Below, piece by piece: positions 1 through 9,615 of a stretch of 64,000 nucleotides of DNA. Numbering within the stretch: position 1 is the stretch's first letter; each line of letters starts with the position of its first letter. The notes below the pieces were generated by a model. It made no database searches. It had not been told where the DNA came from and saw only the letters and a program-made list of their open reading frames with translations. The position numbers and the translations under genes were made by a program. Origin of the DNA: an uncultured Prevotellaceae bacterium (GTDB lineage: Bacteria > Bacteroidota > Bacteroidia > Bacteroidales > Bacteroidaceae); NCBI GenBank assembly GCA_900316585.1, contig ONDM01000009.1, positions 62,001-126,000 on the forward strand, written 5' to 3'.

Positions 1-1
1 G

Positions 2-640
2 TTGCTCCCTTATTTTGATGAATTCTGGGTGAGTGATGACACTGATGCTTTACAGCGTGTTTATATGCAGTGGGGTACAAGCTATTTCTTTCCAGCAATA
101 GCTATGGCTAGTCATATTAGTGCGGCACCAAATCATCAGACTTTTCGCACAATTCCAATTAAGTATCGTATTGATGTGGCAATGAGTGGAAGATTGGGCA
201 TTGAAATCCAGCCTAAAAATATGACGGAAGATGAGAAAACATTGGTTAAAAATGCGGTTGCTGAATACAAGCAGATTCGTGATATTGTACAGTTTGGAGA
301 TCAATATCGACTTTTGAATCCAAATGAGAAGAAAGGGGCTGCTAGTATGATGTTTGTCTCTGAAGATAAAACTCGTTCTGTTTTTTACTGGTGGAAGACT
401 GAGACTTTTTGTGATCAGCATTTACCTCGTGTGACCATGAATGGTTTGGATCCTCAAAAACAATACAAGGTTCATGAATTAAATCGTATTGATAATAGAC
501 CTTTGACATATGAAGGTAAGGTTTTCAGTGGGGATTTCCTTATGAATAATGGCTTGGAAATGCCATTGAGTCACGATGTGAATTATGACAAAAGGAATGA
601 TTATGCAAGTCGTGTACTTTACTTGGAGGAAGTAAAATAA
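2..640 (+). CDS. Alpha-galactosidase, GH36 family (3' part only, cut by window start)
   Basis: This is the C-terminal 212 residues of a glycoside hydrolase that releases alpha-linked galactose from oligosaccharides such as raffinose-type sugars. The fragment enters the window in frame, so the TTG at position 2 is not a real start. A FWVSDDTD stretch near the fragment start matches the conserved W-x-S-D segment of GH36 that carries the acid/base aspartate. It is followed by the family-typical QWGTSYFFPA and PNHQT blocks and a beta-sandwich tail. The nucleophile region lies upstream, outside the window. A strong hairpin terminator follows the stop. Signal peptide and localisation cannot be judged. 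Assignment to GH36 is by recognised motifs; substrate is inferred. Confidence 0.85.
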   Translation: MLPYFDEFWVSDDTDALQRVYMQWGTSYFFPAIAMASHISAAPNHQTFRTIPIKYRIDVAMSGRLGIEIQPKNMTEDEKTLVKNAVAEYKQIRDIVQFGDQYRLLNPNEKKGAASMMFVSEDKTRSVFYWWKTETFCDQHLPRVTMNGLDPQKQYKVHELNRIDNRPLTYEGKVFSGDFLMNNGLEMPLSHDVNYDKRNDYASRVLYLEEVK

Positions 641-660
641 AGTTTTAGGTTATAAATAAA

Positions 661-703
661 AGCCCGAAAGAATGAATGAACATACTATCTTTCGGGTTTT
701 TTA
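661..703 (+). terminator. Bidirectional intrinsic terminator
   Basis: A perfect 9-bp stem (CCCGAAAGA at 663-671 with TCTTTCGGG at 688-696) is followed by a T-run on the plus strand and by TTTT on the minus strand. It sits between the convergent alpha-galactosidase and WYL-regulator genes and can serve both. Confidence 0.85.
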
Positions 704-714
704 TATCATTTGTT

Positions 715-1620
715 TTATATAGACGCTAATCCTTTGAGCATTTCCTCCTTGATAAAATCTTTTAGCTCTTGGTTCTCTATTATTTGAATATGATTTGAAA
801 GGCCCATGATGAAGCGCCCAATACCCTTAACGTTACAGATTTGTGTATTATAGATCCAGTGTTCTTCTCCATCAGGGATGAGTTCATCTTCCTGCAAAAT
901 TATTTCTTCCTTGAGAAGATTTGTTGCAAATCTGTCCAACCTTAATTTTACAGGTATTAAATTATCACCAGAGAAATGGAAAGCATCGGTATAGGCTTTT
1001 TTATGGAATGGGCGGAAATCCCAATTAGTCTGTAGGACAACCACTTCACCAATACGTGTGATTTTGTAGGTTTTATTCACTTTGGCGTATACCTCGAAAG
1101 CACGAACTTCTGTATTTCCGGCCGTGAAAGCAAAAGGTTCTACCAGCCTGTCGGAGGTCGTAGAACTGTTAGAAGAATTGTAACCCTTGAATAGACATTG
1201 TCTTCCTTCCTTGACAGCTTGATAAAGTGCCTGCTGATTCTTTGCAAATTGTTCATCTGATATGATGTTTTCCATCAGGTTCAAGTCATATAACCGTGAG
1301 AGTTTACTCAGTAGATGGTTAATCGCTATAGTTTTATTGGGAATACCTTCAAGGATTTTTTTTAAAGTGATGGCTTCGTCTTCAGTAAAATGTATGAGTT
1401 CAGTAATTCTTTTAAAGAATTCAGATTCTTTATCTAAACGATAAATGCCCGATTTGTTCTTTTCTACTTTAAAACCATATTCCTCGAAGAAATCCAGATA
1501 ACGATAGATGCTTCTTGAGGAAAGACCCAATTTTTCACCAATTTCTTCTATGGGGTATTTCCGGTTTTGTGTCAAGAGCAGCATGAGTTGCAATTGTCTT
1601 TCGAATTTATTCAGTGACAT
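715..1620 (-). CDS. WYL-domain transcriptional regulator with N-terminal helix-turn-helix
   Basis: A 301-residue protein. Residues 1-60 form a DeoR/HTH_11-like winged helix (LSSRSIYRYLDFFEEYGF is the recognition region). Residues about 130-220 resemble a WYL ligand-sensing domain, although the signature triplet is degenerate (AFEVY in its place). A WCX-like C-terminal extension follows. Proteins of this architecture bind DNA and respond to nucleotides, nucleic acids or other small ligands; the target here is unknown. It is monocistronic, convergent with the alpha-galactosidase gene and divergent from the small membrane ORF. The start is the first ATG and gives the usual family length. I see no TAnnTTTG promoter directly upstream, which is very AT-rich. 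DNA-binding role is well supported, ligand and regulon are not. Confidence 0.85.
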   Translation of the reverse strand: MSLNKFERQLQLMLLLTQNRKYPIEEIGEKLGLSSRSIYRYLDFFEEYGFKVEKNKSGIYRLDKESEFFKRITELIHFTEDEAITLKKILEGIPNKTIAINHLLSKLSRLYDLNLMENIISDEQFAKNQQALYQAVKEGRQCLFKGYNSSNSSTTSDRLVEPFAFTAGNTEVRAFEVYAKVNKTYKITRIGEVVVLQTNWDFRPFHKKAYTDAFHFSGDNLIPVKLRLDRFATNLLKEEIILQEDELIPDGEEHWIYNTQICNVKGIGRFIMGLSNHIQIIENQELKDFIKEEMLKGLASI

Positions 1621-1747
1621 ATAATTTTATATTTTGATGCGAATTTAATATATTTTTAGATAATACGGAAATGAATTGTCATAAATTGTCAAAAAATGAG
1701 TATTTCTTTGCAGTATCAAAATGATGGAGCATTTAATTTTTAGAATT

Positions 1748-2008
1748 ATGAAAAAGGAATTATCAGTAACGATGAATTTCGGAACAAAAGTAAGAGTGGC
1801 CTTGCAAAGTGTGGGTGAGGGTCTGGCCAAAGTGTATTCTTCTCTTTTGGAAGAACCGATTAGTGTGAAGCAGGCGTGGAAAATTCTTCATGCAAGTGTC
1901 GCATTGAGTTTTGCTGCATTTACATCCTGCTCTGTGTTTGCTCATTTTATACTAGTAACTTGGTTCCTTTTTACTATTTGGGACTGTAAACGTGCAGGCT
2001 TAAAGTAA
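1748..2008 (+). CDS. Small hypothetical membrane protein (86 aa)
   Basis: A short ORF starting MKKELSVTMNF; an alternative upstream ATG at 1721 would add 9 residues. The N-terminal half is soluble and mildly amphipathic (about residues 10-45). The C-terminal half, residues about 48-80, is strongly hydrophobic and rich in aromatic residues, enough for one long or two short membrane helices, ending in a basic WDCKRAGLK tail. I do not recognise a family. Support for a real gene comes from the coherent topology, a MKK-type start and its own intergenic location between a divergent regulator and gpmI. An imperfect 9-bp stem (1996-2004 with 2030-2038) brackets the stop codon but lacks a T-tract. No function is proposed. 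Confidence 0.5.
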   Translation: MKKELSVTMNFGTKVRVALQSVGEGLAKVYSSLLEEPISVKQAWKILHASVALSFAAFTSCSVFAHFILVTWFLFTIWDCKRAGLK

Positions 2009-2068
2009 AAAGTCTGTTGTTGTGATGTTTTTAAGCCTAAAAATCAATTAGATTTGCTGAAAAATTTG

Positions 2069-2076
2069 TACCTTTG
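2069..2076 (+). promoter_or_regulatory. -7 promoter box before gpmI
   Basis: TACCTTTG matches the Bacteroidetes TAnnTTTG -7 element and lies 35 bp before the gpmI start. A TTTG occurs at 2053-2056 but is too close to be a proper -33 element, so only the -7 box is supported. Confidence 0.55.
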
Positions 2077-2111
2077 CGTCGCAAATTGAAAAAGTTTAAA
2101 AACAGAATATT

Positions 2112-3635
2112 ATGGCAAAGAAAGCTCTTTTGATGATCCTAGATGGATGGGGCATCGGTGATCGTAGTAAAGGAGATGTTATTTTTAACACTCCAACTCC
2201 TTATATGGACTATTTAAATGCAGAGTATCCTCATTCTCAGTTGCTCGCTTGTGGTGAGAGTGTAGGATTGCCTGATGGTCAGATGGGAAACTCTGAGGTT
2301 GGTCATCTTAATATAGGTGGTGGCCGAGTTGTTTATCAGGATTTGGTAAAGATTAACCGAGCTTGTTCTAGCAATAGCATTCTTCAGAATAAGGAAATTA
2401 TATCAGCTTATAGTTACGTTAAGGAAACAGGCAAGAAACTTCACTTGATGGGTTTGACTTCCACCGGTGGAGTGCATAGTTCTTTGACCCACTTGTATAA
2501 GTTGATCGATATTGCGAAGGAGTACAATCTGGAGGGGCGTACTTTTGTTCATTGCTTTATGGATGGTCGTGATACAGACCCAAAGAGTGGTAAGGGTTTT
2601 ATTGCGGATGTAGAAAACCATATTAATGAGGTAGGCTGTGGTGTTGTAGCATCTATTATCGGTCGTTTTTATGCAATGGACCGTGATAAGCGTTGGGAAC
2701 GTATTAAGGTGGCTTATGACCAGTTGGTTTGTGGAGAAGGTAAGTTGTCCGATAATATGACTCAAGCTATGCAGGAAAGTTATGATGATGGCGTTACAGA
2801 TGAGTTCATTAAGCCAATAGTGAATAGTACGGTAGATGGTACAATTCAGGATGGTGATGTCGTTATCTTCTTCAATTACCGCAATGATCGTGCAAAGGAA
2901 ATCACATCAGTCTTGACTCAACAGGATATGTCAGAGCAAGGTATGCACACAATCCCAGGTCTTCAGTACTATTGTATGACTCCATATGATGCGTCCTTCA
3001 AGGGTGTCCATATTCTTTTCCCTAAGGAGAATGTAACAAATACTTTAGGTGAGTATCTTTCTTCTAAAGGATTGAAACAGCTTCATATTGCTGAGACAGA
3101 GAAGTATGCTCATGTAACATTCTTCTTTAATGGTGGACGTGAGGCTCCATATGAAGGTGAGGATCGTATTTTGGTTCCATCTCCAAAGGTTGCCACTTAT
3201 GATTTGAAGCCGGAAATGAGTGCCTTTGAAGTTAAAGATAAATTGGTTGCTGCAATTGATACTCAGAAATATGATTGGATTGTTGTAAACTATGCAAATG
3301 GTGATATGGTTGGACATACAGGAGTCTATGCTGCAGTAGAGAAGGCTGTTGTTGCAATTGACCAGTGTGTTAAGGAAACTGTAGAGGCTGCAAAGGCTAA
3401 TGGATATGAGGTCCTGATTATTGCAGACCATGGAAATGCTGATAATGAGCTGAATCCAGATGGTACTCCAAATACAGCTCATTCTCTAAACCCTGTACCA
3501 TTTATCTATGTTACTTCTAATAAGTCTGCGAAGGTTGAAGATGGAATTTTGGCAGATGTGGCTCCATCAATCCTTCATATTATGGGCTTGGAGCAGCCAG
3601 CAGAAATGACTGGAAAGTGTTTGATTAAGGATTAA
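2112..3635 (+). CDS. gpmI: 2,3-bisphosphoglycerate-independent phosphoglycerate mutase
   Basis: Interconverts 3- and 2-phosphoglycerate in cytosolic glycolysis and gluconeogenesis using two Mn ions and a phosphoserine intermediate. The 507-residue length is usual for iPGM. The N-terminal MILDGWGIG motif supplies a metal-binding Asp. [15 protein letters not shown] carries the catalytic Ser. The C-terminal half holds IIADHGNAD and the [10 protein letters not shown] block with further metal ligands. The phosphotransferase (GRDTDPKSG) segment is also present. The gene is alone between the small membrane ORF and the DUF3109 gene, with a -7 box upstream and an intrinsic terminator downstream. Nothing unusual is seen; no metal ligand appears missing. 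Confidence 0.97.
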   Translation: MAKKALLMILDGWGIGDRSKGDVIFNTPTPYMDYLNAEYPHSQLLACGESVGLPDGQMGNSEVGHLNIGGGRVVYQDLVKINRACSSNSILQNKEIISAYSYVKETGKKLHLMGLTSTGGVHSSLTHLYKLIDIAKEYNLEGRTFVHCFMDGRDTDPKSGKGFIADVENHINEVGCGVVASIIGRFYAMDRDKRWERIKVAYDQLVCGEGKLSDNMTQAMQESYDDGVTDEFIKPIVNSTVDGTIQDGDVVIFFNYRNDRAKEITSVLTQQDMSEQGMHTIPGLQYYCMTPYDASFKGVHILFPKENVTNTLGEYLSSKGLKQLHIAETEKYAHVTFFFNGGREAPYEGEDRILVPSPKVATYDLKPEMSAFEVKDKLVAAIDTQKYDWIVVNYANGDMVGHTGVYAAVEKAVVAIDQCVKETVEAAKANGYEVLIIADHGNADNELNPDGTPNTAHSLNPVPFIYVTSNKSAKVEDGILADVAPSILHIMGLEQPAEMTGKCLIKD

Positions 3636-3652
3636 TCTTTATAGAAAAGGAT

Positions 3653-3686
3653 AAGGGCGGGACTTGATAGCTCCGCCCTTATTTTA
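3653..3686 (+). terminator. Intrinsic terminator of gpmI
   Basis: Stem AAGGGCGG (3653-3660) pairs with CCGCCCTT (3673-3680) and is followed by ATTTTAT. It lies 17 bp after the gpmI stop and just before the DUF3109 gene. Confidence 0.8.
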
Positions 3687-3697
3687 TAAATTGAGCG

Positions 3698-4282
3698 ATG
3701 ATACAGATTGACGATGTATTAGTTTCCTTAGATGTATTGGATCAGTATTTCTGTTGCGATTTAAATGCTTGCCATGGAGAATGCTGCATAGAAGGTGATG
3801 CTGGCGCTCCTGTGGAATTGGATGAAGTGGCAGAATTAGAGAATGTCTTAGATGCGGTTTGGGATGATTTAAGTCTTGAAGCTCGTATTGTTATCAATAA
3901 GCAAGGTGTCGTATATACAGATAGTGAAGGTGATTTGGTGACTTCAATAGTAAATAATAAGAATTGTGTTTTCACTTGCTATGATGAGAAAGGATGTTGT
4001 TTCTGTGCTATAGAAAAAGCTTATCGTGCTGGAAAGACTAATTTTTATAAGCCAGTGTCATGCCATCTTTATCCTATCCGTGTCAAGGATTTTGGAGAAT
4101 TTAAAGGGGTAAATTATCATCGTTGGGATGTTTGTAAGGCTGCTGTGCTCTTAGGAAAGAAACTGGACTTAAGAGTATATCAGTTTTTAAAAGAGCCGCT
4201 TATACGCAAATTTGGACAACCATGGTATGATGAGTTGGAAGATTGTGTAAAAGAGCTAATAGAAAAAAAGATGATAGACTAA
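3698..4282 (+). CDS. DUF3109 family cysteine-rich protein
   Basis: A 194-residue cytoplasmic protein of the DUF3109 family, widespread in Bacteroidetes and of unknown function. Its most striking feature is its cysteines: CCDLNACHGECC at about residues 19-30, then C-x3-C (CVFTC), the CCFCAIE block and CHLYPIR. This spacing recalls the YkgJ-type Cys clusters thought to bind zinc or iron, so metal binding is a reasonable inference but is not shown. There is no signal peptide. It starts 18 bp after the gpmI terminator stem and its stop codon falls inside the bidirectional terminator shared with gyrB, so it may depend on readthrough from gpmI or a promoter I cannot see. Confidence 0.85.
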   Translation: MIQIDDVLVSLDVLDQYFCCDLNACHGECCIEGDAGAPVELDEVAELENVLDAVWDDLSLEARIVINKQGVVYTDSEGDLVTSIVNNKNCVFTCYDEKGCCFCAIEKAYRAGKTNFYKPVSCHLYPIRVKDFGEFKGVNYHRWDVCKAAVLLGKKLDLRVYQFLKEPLIRKFGQPWYDELEDCVKELIEKKMID

Positions 4283-4301
4283 GTTGTCTACCATCTTTTT
4301 T
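4263..4301 (+). terminator. Bidirectional terminator between the DUF3109 gene and gyrB
   Basis: GATGATAGAC (4270-4279) pairs with GTCTACCATC (4286-4295) with one mismatch. An A-run on the left and a T-run on the right make it usable in both directions. It overlaps the stop codon of the plus-strand gene. Confidence 0.8.
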
Positions 4302-4323
4302 ATTACTATATGGTTAATTAAGG

Positions 4324-6306
<1,983 letters not shown>

Positions 6307-6326
6307 CTACTTTAGATTTAACTCTA

Positions 6327-6334
6327 CAAAGGTA
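6327..6334 (-). promoter_or_regulatory. -7 promoter box of gyrB
   Basis: On the minus strand TACCTTTG lies 23 bp upstream of the gyrB ATG. The expected -33 position (about 6354-6357) does not show TTTG and instead falls inside a perfect inverted repeat. Confidence 0.6.
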
Positions 6335-6349
6335 CGAAAAAAAAACGAA

Positions 6350-6371
6350 TTAGAGAAGAAATCTTCTCTAA
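6350..6371. repeat. Perfect 10-bp inverted repeat upstream of gyrB
   Basis: TTAGAGAAGA (6350-6359), a 2-base centre and TCTTCTCTAA (6362-6371). It covers the place where the gyrB -33 element would be. It could be an operator, or the last part of an rpsT terminator region, since a T-rich stretch follows on the minus strand. Confidence 0.6.
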
Positions 6372-6426
6372 AAATAAGTGTGTAAAGAACTATTGTGTAG
6401 GAGGTTAGATGGCTCTGGTAAACAGC

Positions 6427-6454
6427 AAAAGGCTGAATTCATTGAATCCAGCCT
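6427..6454 (-). terminator. Intrinsic terminator of rpsT
   Basis: AGGCTGAATTC (6430-6440) pairs with GAATCCAGCCT (6444-6454) with one mismatch and a 3-nt loop; the minus strand continues with TTTT. It lies 25 bp after the rpsT stop. Confidence 0.85.
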
Positions 6455-6479
6455 CTACTATTGCTTTTCGTCAGAGAAA

Positions 6480-6734
6480 TTAGCCCAACTTAGCGATGTG
6501 TGCGCAGAGCTTAGCCTTCAGATTAGCAGCTTTGTTCTTGTGGATATAGTTGCGTTTAGCCAATTTATCCAAGCACTTCTGAACTTTTGGATACAAAGCA
6601 ACTGCCTCTGCCTGATCTGTAGTAGCGCGGAGCTTGCGAACAGCATTACGCATTGTTTTAGCGTAATATCTGTTGTGGAGTCTTCTTTTCTCCTCCTGAC
6701 GGATTCTCTTAAGTGATGATTTGTGATTTGCCAT
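6480..6734 (-). CDS. rpsT: 30S ribosomal protein bS20
   Basis: Small-subunit protein that binds the 5' domain of 16S rRNA early in assembly. The 84-residue, very basic helical protein starts [18 protein letters not shown], the typical bS20 N-terminus, and keeps the N-K-x-A-N-x-K-A-K-L motif near the end (residues 67-76). It starts 42 bp downstream of tRNA-Glu on the same strand with no promoter-like sequence in the spacer, so tRNA-Glu and rpsT are probably co-transcribed from the strong promoter upstream of the tRNA. A G+C-rich hairpin terminator follows. Confidence 0.96.
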   Translation of the reverse strand: MANHKSSLKRIRQEEKRRLHNRYYAKTMRNAVRKLRATTDQAEAVALYPKVQKCLDKLAKRNYIHKNKAANLKAKLCAHIAKLG

Positions 6735-6776
6735 CTCGACTAATCTTTTTAATTTATTCTTATTTGTTATTAATTG

Positions 6777-6848
6777 TAGTCCCTAGGAGAGTCGAACTCC
6801 TCTTTAGAGAATGAAAATCTCTCGTCCTAACCGATAGACGAAGGGACC
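6777..6848 (-). tRNA. tRNA-Glu (anticodon TTC)
   Basis: A 72-nt cloverleaf on the minus strand. The anticodon stem AGAGA/TCTCT encloses loop TTTTCAT with anticodon TTC. The T-arm carries GTTCGA, and the acceptor GGTCCCT pairs with AGGGACT, including one G-U pair at the end. CCA is not encoded. It lies upstream of rpsT, probably in one transcript. Confidence 0.95.
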
Positions 6849-6890
6849 AAACCAGTATTCAGTTAAGGCAAGTGGCCTTAATTGCGGGTG

Positions 6891-6921
6891 CAAAGGTAAA
6901 GTAAAAAAATAATTCGACAAA
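6891..6921 (-). promoter_or_regulatory. Promoter of tRNA-Glu (-rpsT)
   Basis: On the minus strand TTTG (6918-6921), a 19-bp spacer and TACCTTTG (6891-6898) fit the Bacteroidetes sigma-70 consensus exactly. The predicted start site is about 35 bp before the tRNA. Confidence 0.85.
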
Positions 6922-7002
6922 ACTTTTCAAGTATAATTTTTCCTTTTTGCTGAAAAAACGCAGTTGATTGATATTCTTAAATCTAGATTACTGATGTTGG
7001 AT

Positions 7003-7033
7003 TTTGACTTTTAGTGTCTTTGTCTTATCTTTG
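7003..7033 (+). promoter_or_regulatory. Promoter of recO
   Basis: TTTG at 7003-7006, a 19-bp spacer, and TATCTTTG at 7026-7033 match the Bacteroidetes consensus exactly. The recO ATG is only 17 bp further on, giving a very short leader. Confidence 0.85.
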
Positions 7034-7050
7034 TCTCAAAGTTTGAAAAT

Positions 7051-7773
7051 ATGTTGAAAAAGACGAAGGCGATAGTTCTCTTTACCTTGAAGTATAATGA
7101 TTCATCATCGATAGTGCATGCTTTCACCGAAGAGGATGGGCGTATGTCTTTTTGGCTGCGCATTCCTAAAAGCCATAAAGCAAAAGTGAAGAGTGTACTT
7201 TTCCAACCATTGTCAATTCTGGAATTGAATATCGATGTTTCTAAACGTGGTTTGAATTATATTAGGGAGGCTCAGGCCGTTTTTCCTTTTAGTTCTCTAC
7301 CTTTTGATCCTTTGAAACTTTCGGTAGCACTCTTTCTTGCCGAATATCTGTCCAAGGTTCTTCGTGAAGAAGCTCAGAACCTTCCTCTTTTTGCTTATCT
7401 GGAAAATTCTATTCAGTGGTTAGATGGAGCTAATGAGGTTCCTGCCAATTTTCATTTGGTTTTTTTGATGCGACTTTCTCGTTTCTTAGGTCTTTATCCA
7501 AATTTGGATAATTATCATGAGGGTGATTTTTTTGACCTTGAGAATGGTTGTTTTGTTTCTTTACAACCTTTTCATGGTCAGTTTGTACAAGGGCAGCAGG
7601 CAAAGCATATTTTGACTTTAATGCGCATGAATTATGAAACTATGCACTTATTTAGGATGAGTCGTACTGATAGAAATGAGATATTAGATGTGCTGCTCAA
7701 GTATTATTCCATTCATATACCTGGAAGTGCAGATTTGAAATCTCTTCCTGTTCTTAAAGAACTTTTTGATTAA
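7051..7773 (+). CDS. recO: DNA repair protein RecO
   Basis: Recombination mediator that, with RecR, loads RecA on SSB-coated single-stranded DNA in the RecFOR gap-repair pathway. It is 240 residues, the normal size. The N-terminal OB-fold starts MLKKTKAIVLFTLKYNDSSS, which is the typical RecO beginning. A helical domain follows. The zinc-binding Cys-x2-Cys cluster seen in many RecO proteins is not present here: the segment FDLENGCFVS has a single Cys, as in other zinc-less RecO proteins. It is monocistronic, with an exact-match promoter and a terminator shared with yqeY. Confidence 0.92.
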   Translation: MLKKTKAIVLFTLKYNDSSSIVHAFTEEDGRMSFWLRIPKSHKAKVKSVLFQPLSILELNIDVSKRGLNYIREAQAVFPFSSLPFDPLKLSVALFLAEYLSKVLREEAQNLPLFAYLENSIQWLDGANEVPANFHLVFLMRLSRFLGLYPNLDNYHEGDFFDLENGCFVSLQPFHGQFVQGQQAKHILTLMRMNYETMHLFRMSRTDRNEILDVLLKYYSIHIPGSADLKSLPVLKELFD

Positions 7774-7777
7774 AAAG

Positions 7778-7808
7778 AAAAAGGACTATTTGTAAGATAG
7801 TCCTTTAT
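7778..7808 (+). terminator. Bidirectional terminator between recO and yqeY
   Basis: AAGGACTAT (7781-7789) pairs with ATAGTCCTT (7797-7805) around a 7-nt loop, with A- and T-rich flanks for both strands. It terminates recO and the end of the dcw operon. Confidence 0.8.
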
Positions 7809-7830
7809 ATAATAGATGTAAAAAATGAGG

Positions 7831-8277
7831 TTATGCCAATAACTTTTTCACTATTGTAGAAATCGCAGAACCTTCAGCTTTGCCTGCAAGCTGTTTAGTT
7901 GCAGTTCCCATAACTTTTCCCATGTCTTTCATGCTGGTTGCACCAACATTAGCTATAATTTCTCTAAGTGCAGCCTCTAATTCTGTTTCAGACATTTTTT
8001 TAGGGAGATAGGTTTCAATGACAGCAACTTGTGCTAACTCATCATCGGCTAAGTCCTGACGGTTCTGTGATACATAAAGTGATGCGGATTCTTTGCCTTG
8101 TTTGGCTAGTTTTTGAAGAATCTTCAGTGCATTTTCGTCCGTAAGAGTATCATTGGCACCCGGTGCAGTTTTAGCCTCTAGAAAATATTTCTTGATATTG
8201 CGCAAAGTTTCCAAACGGACCTTGTCCTTGGCTTTCATGGCGTCTTTTATATCATTGCTAATCTGGTCAAATAACAT
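7831..8277 (-). CDS. yqeY: GatB/YqeY domain-containing protein
   Basis: A 148-residue cytoplasmic helical protein related to the C-terminal tRNA-binding tail domain of GatB. It shows the family blocks KDKVRLETLRNIKKYF, the QNRQDLADDE helix and MKDMGKVMGTATKQLAGKA near the end. Its biochemical role is not settled; tRNA-related binding is inferred from the GatB similarity. It is the last gene of the dcw transcript, starting 11 bp after ftsZ, a placement frequent in Bacteroidetes, and ends at a bidirectional terminator. Confidence 0.93.
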   Translation of the reverse strand: MLFDQISNDIKDAMKAKDKVRLETLRNIKKYFLEAKTAPGANDTLTDENALKILQKLAKQGKESASLYVSQNRQDLADDELAQVAVIETYLPKKMSETELEAALREIIANVGATSMKDMGKVMGTATKQLAGKAEGSAISTIVKKLLA

Positions 8278-8288
8278 AATGCTTTGTT

Positions 8289-9593
8289 TTAGAATGTAAT
8301 AGTTTTTAATGAATCGGACTGTTCAGTGGCTTTTCCTGCAGAGGAAGATTTTGCTTTAATGCTTTCAAGCTGGTCTTTAGAACGTTTATGAGTTGCAGTT
8401 GTTTCCACCATGGAGATAATGTCTTCATTATCCAGATCATCCTGATTGAAAATGTAAATATGGTGACGGCGTTTATAGATACTAGTCGTTTTTTCTTGGC
8501 TATAGTATTTACTGCGGCGGTTGATGCGTTGTTGTTCTTGTTCCTCCAATTCAGCCAAGTGTTCGGCTTCTTCACGGCTACGGTTAGCTAATACCTCATC
8601 CATGCCAGGGACGCTATCTATTCCAAATCCAGTAGCCAAAATGGTTACTTTTACCTGTTTGCCAAGGTCTGGATCAGCAGATAAACCGAATTTAGTTTCG
8701 ACCTCACCACCAAAACGTTCCATGAATTCATGGATTTCGTTCATTTCTTCCATCATTAGAGAGTCTCCTTCATTTTCTGCACAAAAGCTTATGCTTAGGA
8801 GTATTTTTTGTGAGTTGTAGATGTCATTGTTATTCAACAAAGGAGAATGTAATGCAGACTCTATAGCCTTAGTAACTCGGCCTTCACCTTCACCATATCC
8901 TGAACTCATAATTGCAACACCACCATTCTTTAATACGGTTTTTACGTCATTAAAATCAAGGTTAATGACTCCATGCATGGTGATTATTTCAGCAATGCTC
9001 TTTGCTGCAATAGAAAGTGTATCATCTGCTTTACCAAATGCATTTAATACTGTCAGTTCCGGATAAATCTCACGAAGACGTTCATTGTTTATGACTAATA
9101 AGGCATCGACATGTTTTGAGATTTCTTCTACACCGTCTAAAGCCTGGTCTATTTTTTTATTGCCTTCAAAACGGAATGGAATAGTCACAATACCTACGGT
9201 AAGAATATCCATCTCCTTTGCAATACGTGCAATGACTGGAGCAGCACCGGTTCCTGTACCACCACCCATACCGGCAGTAATGAAGACCATCTTGGTTCCA
9301 TCATTCAGCATCGCATGAATTTCATCAATGCTCTCTTCTGCTGCTTGACGGGCAACGCTAGGACGGTTACCTGCACCAAGACCTTCTTTCCCTAATTGTA
9401 GATGAACAGGGACTGGTGAATCACTTAAAGCTTTACTGTCTGTATTGCAAACCACAAAATTCACATCGTGGATACCTTCTCTATACATGTGATTAACAGC
9501 GTTACCGCCGCCGCCACCTACACCAATAACCTTAATAATGCTAGGGTTGTTCGTTGGGAAGTTAAAATCAATATTCTCAAACTCTTCTTCCAT
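8289..9593 (-). CDS. ftsZ: Cell division protein FtsZ
   Basis: Tubulin-like GTPase that polymerises into the Z-ring and organises septal peptidoglycan synthesis. The 434-residue protein shows the GVGGGGGNAVNHM nucleotide loop (about residues 24-36), the tubulin signature GGGTGTG (residues 110-116) and the NxDF-type T7 loop (LDFNDVKTVL). The globular domain ends near residue 330. A variable linker of about 100 residues follows, unusually basic and aromatic at first (RRSKYYSQ, YKRRHHIYIF), and the tail ends SLKTITF. It is part of the dcw operon, 22 bp after ftsA and 11 bp before yqeY. Confidence 0.97.
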   Translation of the reverse strand: MEEEFENIDFNFPTNNPSIIKVIGVGGGGGNAVNHMYREGIHDVNFVVCNTDSKALSDSPVPVHLQLGKEGLGAGNRPSVARQAAEESIDEIHAMLNDGTKMVFITAGMGGGTGTGAAPVIARIAKEMDILTVGIVTIPFRFEGNKKIDQALDGVEEISKHVDALLVINNERLREIYPELTVLNAFGKADDTLSIAAKSIAEIITMHGVINLDFNDVKTVLKNGGVAIMSSGYGEGEGRVTKAIESALHSPLLNNNDIYNSQKILLSISFCAENEGDSLMMEEMNEIHEFMERFGGEVETKFGLSADPDLGKQVKVTILATGFGIDSVPGMDEVLANRSREEAEHLAELEEQEQQRINRRSKYYSQEKTTSIYKRRHHIYIFNQDDLDNEDIISMVETTATHKRSKDQLESIKAKSSSAGKATEQSDSLKTITF

Positions 9594-9615
9594 TGCTATA
9601 TACTTTTAGTGGTTA

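Larger units (their letters stand above)
6735..7050. other. Intergenic region rpsT-recO holding tRNA-Glu and divergent promoters
   Basis: This 316-bp gap holds tRNA-Glu with its promoter on the minus strand and the recO promoter on the plus strand. The remaining bases are AT-rich with nothing else I can support. Confidence 0.8.

Noticed and set aside
6777..6848. tRNA genes as integration sites of a genomic island
   Set aside because: None of the three tRNAs has a nearby duplicated 3' end, integrase or composition shift.
8306..8575. Frames antisense or out of frame inside ftsZ, such as an 89-codon frame
   Set aside because: Shadow of the ftsZ linker coding region in another frame; no independent evidence.
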